From contig JAGCTA010000223.1 in NCBI GenBank assembly GCA_017963875.1, positions 1-11,317 of the forward strand: DNA of 11,317 bases, given 5' to 3'. How positions within the stretch are numbered: position 1 is the first letter of the stretch; the number at the start of each line of letters is the position of its first letter. The notes beneath the pieces are model-generated. The model saw nothing but the letters and a program-made list of their open reading frames with translations. It did not search any database and had not been told where the DNA came from. Source of the stretch: Victivallales bacterium. GTDB taxonomy: Bacteria; Verrucomicrobiota; Lentisphaeria; Oligosphaerales; Oligosphaeraceae. This document shows positions 1-7,222 of the stretch, in pieces. The position numbers were made by a program, and so were the translations under genes.

Positions 1-346
1 AATTGTTGTCAATCGCATCATATTGCGCTGCTTGGTTTCCAAAGAGCATCGGGGACGGGACAACGAAGCCCGACCCGTGTTCAGGGGCAAAAAAAACATG
101 GAACCGCGCGGAGGCACGGAACCATTGCGTTCAATGCTGTGTCCTGTCACGTCTATTAATCTACACCACAAACACACTTTGTCAAGCAGAATGGATTTAT
201 TTTTTCTGCTAGAAAAGATGAAAAAAGAAGGTAGAGTAATGCCATATTCAAAGAAAACAAACTTAAACCACGTTTTTACGCCTCCGTAATCGAATCACAT
301 ATCAATCTGCAAGAAAATAAGTTAATAGCCAAAGCGAGCAAAAAAC
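1..346. other. Upstream region, no recognisable gene
   Basis: I see no convincing gene in this stretch. Two overlapping open frames (3-212 and 23-289) have no signal peptide, no recognisable motif and low-complexity, implausible composition. The region is GC-rich to about 125 and AT-rich from about 150, as expected for the spacer between an upstream gene and the MATE gene. It contains a short inverted repeat at 185-210, described separately. No clear sigma70 promoter for the MATE gene is visible. The upstream gene, if any, lies outside the window. Confidence 0.5.
185..210. repeat. 7-bp inverted repeat (AGCAGAA / TTCTGCT)
   Basis: AGCAGAA at 185-191 is the exact reverse complement of TTCTGCT at 204-210, separated by a 12-nt T-rich loop. 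It lies 137 bp upstream of the MATE start. It could be a weak terminator for an unseen upstream gene or an operator half-site pair. The stem is AT-rich and no U-tract follows on the + strand, so a strong intrinsic terminator is unlikely. Function is unknown. Confidence 0.3.
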
Positions 347-1759
347 ATGTTTCCCCTGCTTACATCCATAAAAGAAAAGCACTTCGACGGCCCTGGGGGC
401 ATTCTCGAACTGTTTCCCATCGCGTTTCCTATGTTCCTCTCCAGTATGTTCGACATGCTGATGATGTTCATCGACCGCCTGTTCCTGTCCCGCGTTGGCG
501 TTGTCCATCAGGCGGCGGCCATGTCAGGCGGTATCACTAGCTGGATGGTCGTGTCTTTTTTTGTCGGCATCGTCGGCTACTCCTCGGCACTGATCGCGCA
601 GTATTTCGGCGCTGTTCAAAAGCACAATTGCGCTCGCATGGTCCGCCAGACACTGTGGTGTGCGCTTATCAGTTATCCGCTGATACTTCTCATCGACGTT
701 CTTGTCAGTACAAGTCCCATCTTCAGCGGCCATTCTGCATTGGAGTCTGAACTTGAGCGACGTTATTTCTGGTACATGGCGTTCGGCAGCATCTGCGCAC
801 TTCTTCGTTTTACATACGGCAGTTTCTTCACAGGCATCGGCAGGACAAGAATCGTGCTTGCAGGCAACATCACCGCGCTTTTTGTCAATATCATCGCCAA
901 CTGGGTGCTGATCTTCGGCCATTGCGGTTTCCCCGCCCTCGGACTTGATGGAGCCGCCATCGGCACCATCCTGTCAGGGGCTTCGGCGACCATCATACTG
1001 ATAATTTCCTATTGGCGCATCAGCAACCATGGCGAATGGCAGAATGGCACAAAAGCCTCCCTGATTGAAATCGACAAACTGGCAAAACTCATACGCTACG
1101 GTTTGCCGCAAGGCTTCGAAAACGTTTTAAGCATGATTGGCTTCGTCATACTAGTCTCCAGTTTCCATACATACGGCGATGACATCGCTGCCGCGACAAC
1201 CATTTCCTTCAATTGGGACGGCTTTTCCTTCCATCCGCTTCTGGGCATACAGGTCGCGGTCACCACGCTTGTCGGGCAAGCGATGGGGGCGAACTGCCCC
1301 GACCGTGCCGTGCGTGTTGCGCGATCGGGATACAAAGTCGCGATCGTCTACGCTGCAATGATGCTGATTCTCTTCATTTCTTGTACAGGCATGTTGGTCA
1401 GCGTATTCACGCCTGAATCATCGGGACTGGACTACGGCAGGGTACGCGAATATGCTATCCCGATGCTACGCATGGCGGGGCTTTACCTTATGACGGACGC
1501 CGTCTATCTCATCTCGTCGGGGACACTCCGCGGCGCAGGGGACACATTCTGGTGCATGGTCATCCACATCAACAACAACTGCATCCTGATTGGCGTCATT
1601 CTGCTCTGCGTCCATTGTTTCCACCTTCCACCGCTGACAGTATGGCTTATTTTCGTCATCATCGGTATGTTGAGCAGCGCTACTTTCTTCACACGCTACA
1701 AGTTAGGTCGGTGGAAGTCCATGAGAATCATTGAACAGGAAAAAAACGTCATCTCCTGA
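347..1759 (+). CDS. MATE-family efflux transporter (NorM-like)
   Basis: This 470-residue integral membrane protein is a likely cation-coupled exporter of toxic small molecules. Its length is normal for the multidrug and toxic compound extrusion family, and about 12 hydrophobic segments are visible. Family-type motifs in order are: a first helix with PMF near residue 28 and IDRLFLSR at 42-49; QYFGA at 85-89; GIGRTR at 163-168; NIIANWVLIFG with GLDGAAIGT at 181-207; then, in the second half, GLPQGFE at 252-258, LVGQAMGA at 308-315 and LRGAGDT at 394-400. These halves reflect the internal two-fold repeat of the family. There is no good Shine-Dalgarno sequence before the ATG, but the N-terminus is right for the family. 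The DUF4838 gene follows after about 100 bp. Nothing in the sequence ties this gene to glycan use. Substrate is unknown. Confidence 0.93.
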   Translation: MFPLLTSIKEKHFDGPGGILELFPIAFPMFLSSMFDMLMMFIDRLFLSRVGVVHQAAAMSGGITSWMVVSFFVGIVGYSSALIAQYFGAVQKHNCARMVRQTLWCALISYPLILLIDVLVSTSPIFSGHSALESELERRYFWYMAFGSICALLRFTYGSFFTGIGRTRIVLAGNITALFVNIIANWVLIFGHCGFPALGLDGAAIGTILSGASATIILIISYWRISNHGEWQNGTKASLIEIDKLAKLIRYGLPQGFENVLSMIGFVILVSSFHTYGDDIAAATTISFNWDGFSFHPLLGIQVAVTTLVGQAMGANCPDRAVRVARSGYKVAIVYAAMMLILFISCTGMLVSVFTPESSGLDYGRVREYAIPMLRMAGLYLMTDAVYLISSGTLRGAGDTFWCMVIHINNNCILIGVILLCVHCFHLPPLTVWLIFVIIGMLSSATFFTRYKLGRWKSMRIIEQEKNVIS

Positions 1760-1850
1760 TGCCATTGCGTCTTTCCTTTGCATTTCGGCCGTTTCATATT
1801 AAGGTATAGTTTAACAGAGCAAAATCTCGTTTTTCCCATAACATAACAAT

Positions 1851-1854
1851 GGAG
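1851..1854 (+). promoter_or_regulatory. Ribosome binding site deciding start at 1861
   Basis: GGAG lies 6 nt before the ATG at 1861. The alternative in-frame ATG at 1849 overlaps this site and has no Shine-Dalgarno sequence. Starting at 1861 also puts the basic residues and hydrophobic core of the signal peptide at the extreme N-terminus. A TATAGT at 1805-1810 could be the -10 element of this gene's promoter, but no matching -35 is seen at normal spacing. Confidence 0.6.
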
Positions 1855-1860
1855 TACCCT

Positions 1861-4686
1861 ATGCGCTTCAAAGCAGTAGCAATCCTGACCATCCTCCTCG
1901 GAGTCACCCTGAACGCAGATTTGACAGTCGTCCACAAAGGAAAGCCGAAAACCACCATATTCACCAGCATGGAAGCCCTGCCTGGAGAAAAAGCGGGAGC
2001 AGAAGAGTTGACAACGTATTTCCAAATAATCAGCGGGGCGACCGTGCCGACAATCCATGAAATACCATCCGCTGGCATCGTCATCGGGACACGTGATTCT
2101 TCATTCATCCCAAAAGAGATTCGACGGATGCTGAAAGGAAAGCCTGACGAGGCATTCGTGCTCAAAAGTACTGGCAAAAAACTGTACATCGTCGGTGCGA
2201 CGCAAGTCGGTACGTACTTTGGCGCCGTCACCCTGCTCTCCGACTGTCTGAACGTCCGTTGGTTCTATCCTGGTGAGGCAGGCGAATACATCGAGAAGTC
2301 CTCGGACATCGTCCTTCCCGAACTGGACAGACTGGAAGCGCCTGCCTTCCACTGGCGTCTCCTTTCGCAGACGAGTCGCGGCGGCAAGGCAATTGAAAGC
2401 CATCGCTGGGCAGCGAGGAACCGCCTTCAAGCTCCTCCTGCTTTCAGCTTCACCGCCATGGTCAAAGGCGATATGAAGGAGTTCTACGACGCACGCCTCA
2501 TCGACGGACTCGTCACGCAGGGCGGACATCTGACCTACTATAACGTGGCTCCGCCCCAGAAATACCTCGACACGCATCCAGAGTTCTTCGCGATGGTCGA
2601 CGGCAAGCGCATGCGCAACAGCCAGCACCACGACACGCACCATTGCCTCTCGAACCCCGAGCTTCAGAACATGGTCGTCGACTACATCTGCGAACTCAAC
2701 AAAAACTACGGCAAGCGCATCAGTTTCCTTTTCGGCGGTCCTGACAACGTCAAGGGGTGGTGCGAATGCGACGCATGCCGCGCGCTTGACGTGGACGGCG
2801 TCTTTGACGTGTCGCACCGTTTCCACGCAGTCGCGCAGTCGATTGCGAAGCGCGTCTACGAACGTTGTCCCGACGCGCAACTGGAGACATGGGCATACGC
2901 GAATTACCGCTCCATCCCTAAAGATGTCTCTATCGACCCGCGCATGGTCGTCTACTTCTGCTCGCACAATCGTTGCTTCGCGCATGCAATTGATGACCCG
3001 ACGTGCAAGCGGAACGACGAAATGCTGGCGCTCATCAAGCAATGGCTCAAGCTAAATCCACGCATGCACCTCTACGAATACGCCCACTGCACGCCGATGC
3101 ACTGGACGCCAATCGAGAAGACACTTGCGCACGATCTGCGATTTTTCCGAAAACTGGGCATCCTCGGCTGGAAGGAGGAAATCACCTTCCCAGATGCGGA
3201 TTGGCCTTCAACGCCTCCGCCCCTTGACCAAGACCCAAACCATGGGGCGCACCGTTTCGGGCAGGAATGGCTCTACTGGAACGTCGCCGCCAAACTAACC
3301 TGGACCCCCGACCTTGACCTCGCCACCGTCATCGCCGACATAGAGTCCAAATATTACGGAAAGGCGTACGCCGCCATGAAGCCGTTCAATGACAAGAGGC
3401 GAGACGCATGGGACAACAGCCAGGGATGCTTCGGCTACTCAAGCGGCGACCACCGCACCGCCAGGCTACTCAACAAGGACGGCCTCAAGGAAGAACTTCT
3501 CGCTCTTCTCGACAAGGCTGATGCCGCCGCTGGCAAGGACGCCATACTCAAAGACCGCCTGCATCGCGACAGAATCTACCTTCAGCACTTCTGGATTAAG
3601 GCCAACGAGGCGTATCGCGAACGTGAGGGCAACTTGTTGACAGCGCCCGAACCTGCATCGCCTATCGTCATCGACGGCAATCAGAATGACGCCGCTTGGT
3701 CAGGCGCGTGCTACACATCCGAGTTCAAAAGCATCGCCAAGGACGCAGGCCCCATGCCGTCGCAACTGAAAACATCCGTCGGCATCATGACCGATGATGC
3801 GAATTTCTATTTCCTTGTCCAAGCGAATGAACCGCACACGGAAAAGCTCAGGGGCATTACGAAAAAGGATGGTCCACTTTGGTCAGACGACAGTTTCGAG
3901 ATCCTCCTTGATCCGATGAACATGGCAAACGCCTACTACCAGATCATTGTTAACACCAAAGGAACGGTTTATGACTCGCGGCAAAGCGGCAACGACACAA
4001 GCGTCGATTTTGGCGTCACTGCGGCGGTCTCCATTGAAAAGGGCCGTTATATAATGGAAATAAAGGTGCCTGTCAAGAAGATGGAATGCATCTTCGGACG
4101 CGGGAGTAACTGGAAAATACAATTTGCCCGCAACCGTCAGGTGGAGGACGATCTGCCACGGGGTTGTTTCACGCTTTATGGCGCGCTTCCGCACATGCGC
4201 ACCGACTACAGAACCATCAGCATTGGCAGGGCGCTGATCCAGAATGGCGATTTCATGCAGGTCGATCCCAAGAAACCTGGCAAGCCGCTTGCCTGGGAAC
4301 TGAACAAGAACTGCGTCTACCGTGACCAAGGCAAGCCGAACGCCGACATCGTCATGAACCAGGGTGCGCAAATCAGCCAGCTGCTTTGGGACTGGAAAGG
4401 CCCGCTGGGCCAATCCGACAAGCCGCGGGCAATTCGCATTCTCTTCCGCGCGTCGGGAAATGGAACCATCAGCGTATTCGGCCCGCGATACCATGATGAC
4501 TGGGATGGAGGCAAACTGAAGCGAAAATATTTCGGCAATGCGGACTTCGGCAAGTTCGAGCTGACTCCAGAACCGAAAACCTACGAGGCGCACTACACGA
4601 TCGAGCCTGACCAATGGATTGGATTGTATTTCCAGCTGCCAAAGGGTAACGCCGTCCTTGAAAATGTCGCCATCCTCTTTCAGTAA
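1861..4686 (+). CDS. Secreted DUF4838 protein with CBM9-like C-terminal module
   Basis: This is a predicted exported protein of 941 residues acting outside the cytoplasm, probably on a complex glycan. Residues 1-19 form a signal peptide (MRFKAV then a hydrophobic run ending near NAD). Residues about 20-160 resemble the small domain found before the catalytic barrel in GH20/GH67-type enzymes (AEELTTYFQIISGA near 47-60, VGTYFGAVTLLSD, NVRWFYPGEAGEYI at 131-144). The DUF4838 region follows: VTQGGHLTYYN, HPEFFAMVDGKR, FGGPDN at 291-296 and the hallmark CECDACR at 301-307. From about 591 a CBM9/DOMON-like beta domain begins (IDGNQNDAAW from 604; SFEILLDP; YYQIIVNTKG). Residues about 789-941 form another beta-rich, possibly carbohydrate-binding domain. 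The reaction of DUF4838 proteins is not established to my knowledge. A 65-bp gap without a clear terminator leads to the next gene, so co-transcription is plausible. Confidence 0.88.
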   Translation: MRFKAVAILTILLGVTLNADLTVVHKGKPKTTIFTSMEALPGEKAGAEELTTYFQIISGATVPTIHEIPSAGIVIGTRDSSFIPKEIRRMLKGKPDEAFVLKSTGKKLYIVGATQVGTYFGAVTLLSDCLNVRWFYPGEAGEYIEKSSDIVLPELDRLEAPAFHWRLLSQTSRGGKAIESHRWAARNRLQAPPAFSFTAMVKGDMKEFYDARLIDGLVTQGGHLTYYNVAPPQKYLDTHPEFFAMVDGKRMRNSQHHDTHHCLSNPELQNMVVDYICELNKNYGKRISFLFGGPDNVKGWCECDACRALDVDGVFDVSHRFHAVAQSIAKRVYERCPDAQLETWAYANYRSIPKDVSIDPRMVVYFCSHNRCFAHAIDDPTCKRNDEMLALIKQWLKLNPRMHLYEYAHCTPMHWTPIEKTLAHDLRFFRKLGILGWKEEITFPDADWPSTPPPLDQDPNHGAHRFGQEWLYWNVAAKLTWTPDLDLATVIADIESKYYGKAYAAMKPFNDKRRDAWDNSQGCFGYSSGDHRTARLLNKDGLKEELLALLDKADAAAGKDAILKDRLHRDRIYLQHFWIKANEAYREREGNLLTAPEPASPIVIDGNQNDAAWSGACYTSEFKSIAKDAGPMPSQLKTSVGIMTDDANFYFLVQANEPHTEKLRGITKKDGPLWSDDSFEILLDPMNMANAYYQIIVNTKGTVYDSRQSGNDTSVDFGVTAAVSIEKGRYIMEIKVPVKKMECIFGRGSNWKIQFARNRQVEDDLPRGCFTLYGALPHMRTDYRTISIGRALIQNGDFMQVDPKKPGKPLAWELNKNCVYRDQGKPNADIVMNQGAQISQLLWDWKGPLGQSDKPRAIRILFRASGNGTISVFGPRYHDDWDGGKLKRKYFGNADFGKFELTPEPKTYEAHYTIEPDQWIGLYFQLPKGNAVLENVAILFQ

Positions 4687-4751
4687 CACTTGCTTAGATT
4701 TTACGCACATTTCTTAATATCAACAATTTAAACAACAGAGAGGAAACACGC

Positions 4752-7055
4752 ATGAGAAAAATCGTATCGCTTCTGCTCTTGGCACTGTCGTTCATCGTGT
4801 CAGCGGACGTCGCATATATGTACAGCGGCTACCCAGGTGGCAAAAAGAGTTTCTTAAACGAGTTCGACAAAACATTTGCAGAACTTAATGTGAAGGCCTC
4901 CAAGTACCAGAACACCCAAATCGCCGATTTAACGGCGAATCTCTCGAAATACGACATCGTGGTTCTCGGCAGCGTCGCAAACTTCGAGAACACTGTCAAT
5001 CTGACGCCACACGCGGCGGCCTGGAAGGACTATCTGACCAACGGCGGCCTTCTTTTCATCGCCGACGCGACCTACGACAGCGTCATCAATTCCTTCCTGA
5101 ACTGCATTTCGCCAGAACTAGCGCTGAAGCAGACGATGTGTTCCGCGCACCTGAAGCCATCCCCTGAGACGAAACGGGCTGACATCCATGACCACCCGCT
5201 CCTCTATTTTCCGAATCAGATCAAGCCCGTACTTGAAAAGCTGTCGCACTGGGGGCATTTCTCCTGCAATCAGCCCGAAGGATGGGAAATCATCGAAAGT
5301 TGCGCCGACGGCAAGGCGCTGACGCTCGCGCATCGTGTAGGCAAAGGGCTCGTCGTCGTCGCCGCCCACGGCAATCTAAAGTCCGCCAACGGCAGGGACT
5401 TTGCCACAAAACTCATCGCCAACATGCTCTTCCAACGCACACTTGCAACGGAAGACATCACCATCATGTCCGCCATGCTGCCGAGCGACCAGTTCAAGAC
5501 GGCAATGAAACTGTCTGTCAAGGCACCTGGCAAGACGGACACGCTCTCCTTAGCGCTGGCGTATTCGTCAAAGGACGGCATGAAGCAATGCGACGTCAGG
5601 AAAACCGTCGCTGGCGACATCGTCAATTTCGAGGTTCCAATCGCATACGAAGTCCGCGGCAAAATTCGCCACGAGGCAAAACTGTTGTTGGGCCAAAACG
5701 CCATAGCAACGACCGACTGGCAGTCTGAACTGCCGCAAATCTTGGAATACAAGATGCGCAGAAAGCATTTCTATCCTGGCGAGACGACGCTGAGCGTCGC
5801 ATTCAAGGCCTTTCCATACGCACCAGAGGCAGGTCCGCTCAAACTGTTTACGCGTATTGACGGCAAAGCGATTCAGCCGAATATCGCATTCAACGCCATG
5901 GAGGCATCGGGCAATTTCAGTCTGAATGGACTGGGGAACGGTCGCCACGTCGTGACGTTTGAACTGCAACAGAACGGCCAGACGCTGACCGCCCCCGAAG
6001 CAGAGTTGTTCATCCACCCTGAACCGACGGTTCGCTTCCGTGAAGACGGCACGATGCTCATGAATGGCAAGCCGTTCTTTGCCTTCGGCATGTATCACGT
6101 CTCATGGAGCGCGTCGCCAGAGCACCGCAAGGCGATGATCGCCGACATCGCGCAGTACGGCTACAACGTCGTCCACGTCGGCTGCAAGGCGGGCGAATTC
6201 AAGGCAGACACATTTGGCGAGTTCCTCGACGAATGCCAGAAGCACGGCGTCTATGTCATCACGGAATTCCCTGTCAAGGAGGCTCTTGCAGTTATCGCGA
6301 AGTACAAGGACCATCCTGCGGTCCTTGGCTGGAACCCTGGCGACGAGCCATATCCCGCAGGCGTCTCGCCAGAGGAAATGTTCCGCCGATATGATTCATT
6401 CAAGCAGTTGGACCCGAATCACTTGGCATACACGGTCATCTGCACGCCGTCACAGTACAAGAACTATTCGTCAGGCACGGACGTCCTCGCACCCGACCCG
6501 TATCCCGTCCCCAAGAATCCCATCGACAATGTCTACAAGAACTACAAGGACGCCCATGCGGAGGCTCGGAAGTACGACACCGCCCTGTGGGCCGTTCCGC
6601 AATGCTTCGGCTACGACAAGGGAACGTGGACACGCTATCCGACGGCAGACGAATACCGTTCAATGCTTTACCTCTCACTTATCGCAGGCGTCAAGGGTTT
6701 CGTCAACTACACGTATTACGACCGTGGATTCTTCCTCCCGAAGGCTCCTGGCCTCTGGGATGCCTGCAAGACTTTCCCGACCGAAATGAAGCCTTTGATT
6801 CCGTTCATCTTAAATGGGAAGCGCACCGTCCATCAAGAAGATACCAAGGGCATCTATACTGGTACGTGGTCATTCGATGGCCGCACAGCAGCCGTCATCG
6901 TCAACGCGTCGCCTGACAAGGCGCTGCCGTTTGAAATCAAGGGCGACTTCTCGAACGTGAGCATCCATTACGGCACAGTCGAGAACCTGAAGACTACCGC
7001 CAACAGCCTCAGCGGGACACTCCGTTCCTATGGACAGGCGGTGCTTATCAAGTAG
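4752..7055 (+). CDS. Secreted multidomain glycoside hydrolase-like protein, copy 1
   Basis: This 767-residue exported protein is probably a carbohydrate-active enzyme of unknown substrate. A signal peptide covers residues 1-18 (MRKIVSLLLLALSFIVSA). Residues about 19-230 look like a glutamine-amidotransferase/ThuA-like alpha-beta fold (YDIVVLGSV, NGGLLFIADA, GKGLVVVAAHG), as in beta-galactosidase trimerisation-type domains. Residues about 240-425 are beta-sandwich. A TIM barrel resembling clan GH-A starts near VRFREDG (427-433) and NGKPFFAFGMYHVSW. It carries WNPGDEP with Glu532 as candidate acid/base, DPYPVP, VPQCFG with Gln617, and VKGFVNYTYYD. Residues 700-767 form a small beta domain ending GQAVLIK. 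The start is supported by AGAGAGGAAA at 4737-4746, 7 nt upstream centre-to-start. It sits 65 bp after the DUF4838 gene. A weak TTGCTT/TAATAT pair (4690-4720, 19-nt spacer) might be an own promoter. It is a tandem paralogue of 7223-9523. Confidence 0.85.
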   Translation: MRKIVSLLLLALSFIVSADVAYMYSGYPGGKKSFLNEFDKTFAELNVKASKYQNTQIADLTANLSKYDIVVLGSVANFENTVNLTPHAAAWKDYLTNGGLLFIADATYDSVINSFLNCISPELALKQTMCSAHLKPSPETKRADIHDHPLLYFPNQIKPVLEKLSHWGHFSCNQPEGWEIIESCADGKALTLAHRVGKGLVVVAAHGNLKSANGRDFATKLIANMLFQRTLATEDITIMSAMLPSDQFKTAMKLSVKAPGKTDTLSLALAYSSKDGMKQCDVRKTVAGDIVNFEVPIAYEVRGKIRHEAKLLLGQNAIATTDWQSELPQILEYKMRRKHFYPGETTLSVAFKAFPYAPEAGPLKLFTRIDGKAIQPNIAFNAMEASGNFSLNGLGNGRHVVTFELQQNGQTLTAPEAELFIHPEPTVRFREDGTMLMNGKPFFAFGMYHVSWSASPEHRKAMIADIAQYGYNVVHVGCKAGEFKADTFGEFLDECQKHGVYVITEFPVKEALAVIAKYKDHPAVLGWNPGDEPYPAGVSPEEMFRRYDSFKQLDPNHLAYTVICTPSQYKNYSSGTDVLAPDPYPVPKNPIDNVYKNYKDAHAEARKYDTALWAVPQCFGYDKGTWTRYPTADEYRSMLYLSLIAGVKGFVNYTYYDRGFFLPKAPGLWDACKTFPTEMKPLIPFILNGKRTVHQEDTKGIYTGTWSFDGRTAAVIVNASPDKALPFEIKGDFSNVSIHYGTVENLKTTANSLSGTLRSYGQAVLIK

Positions 7056-7073
7056 CGACGGACTCTTCGGCAA

Positions 7074-7127
7074 ATGGCACCGATGGGACAAATGGAACAA
7101 ATGGGACTCATGGGACTCATGAATCCC
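7074..7127 (+). repeat. Six 9-bp tandem units after GH-like copy 1
   Basis: Six consecutive 9-mers start with ATG: ATGGCACCG, ATGGGACAA, ATGGAACAA, ATGGGACTC, ATGGGACTC, ATGAATCCC. The run begins 18 bp after the stop codon of the upstream gene. The last units also form a small hairpin (TGGGA at 7111-7115 with TCCCA at 7124-7128). The same 9-bp unit occurs after the second GH-like gene on the other strand (9620-9655). This may be a variable microsatellite-like array or a transcript 3' structure. Function is unknown. Confidence 0.75.
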
Positions 7128-7159
7128 AGAAATAGTTAGAAGTAAAGGCTTCCCTGCCG

Positions 7160-7187
7160 TTGCAGAGGCAGTTGCAAAGACTATATT
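7160..7187 (+). promoter_or_regulatory. Candidate sigma70 promoter for GH-like copy 2
   Basis: TTGCAG at 7160-7165 and TATATT at 7182-7187 are separated by 16 nt, placing a start of transcription near 7194, about 29 nt before the ATG at 7223. Both hexamers are partial matches, so the call is weak. It would let the second paralogue be expressed separately from the first despite the short 167-bp gap. Confidence 0.3.
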
Positions 7188-7207
7188 CTCTAATTTCACC
7201 ATACCAC

Positions 7208-7213
7208 AAGGAG
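7208..7213 (+). promoter_or_regulatory. Ribosome binding site deciding start at 7223
   Basis: AAGGAG lies 9 nt before the ATG at 7223. The open frame extends back to an ATG at 7160, but that start would add 21 residues before the signal peptide, lacks a Shine-Dalgarno sequence and breaks the alignment with the upstream paralogue, which begins at the equivalent residue. Confidence 0.75.
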
Positions 7214-7222
7214 CAACAACCA

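Noticed and set aside
146..184. Minus-strand TTGACA with a TAGATT-like -10, a possible divergent promoter
   Set aside because: The -10 is a poor match, the spacer is 16 nt, and no minus-strand gene begins within the first 150 bases to be served by it.
23..289. 88-codon open frame upstream of the MATE gene
   Set aside because: No ribosome binding site, no known motif and abrupt composition change across its length. Nothing supports it as a gene.
1814..1836. Possible intrinsic terminator after the MATE gene (GAG...CTC then a T-run)
   Set aside because: The stem is only 3 bp and cannot be a stable terminator.
2101..3042. 313-codon open frame on the minus strand
   Set aside because: It lies wholly inside the DUF4838 gene and reflects its codon-position GC bias. 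It has no signal, motif or ribosome binding site and is composed of improbable runs.
3883..4710. 275-codon open frame on the minus strand
   Set aside because: It is antisense to the C-terminal modules of the DUF4838 gene, whose beta-domain motifs are clear. No domain is recognisable in the antisense product.
7074..7127. Short tandem repeats considered as a CRISPR array
   Set aside because: Units are 9 bp and contiguous with no spacers, so this is a simple tandem array.
7160..7222. Extended N-terminus of the second GH-like protein from ATG 7160
   Set aside because: It lacks a Shine-Dalgarno sequence, places 21 polar residues before the signal peptide and would include the candidate promoter. 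The ATG at 7223 has AAGGAG and aligns with the paralogue.
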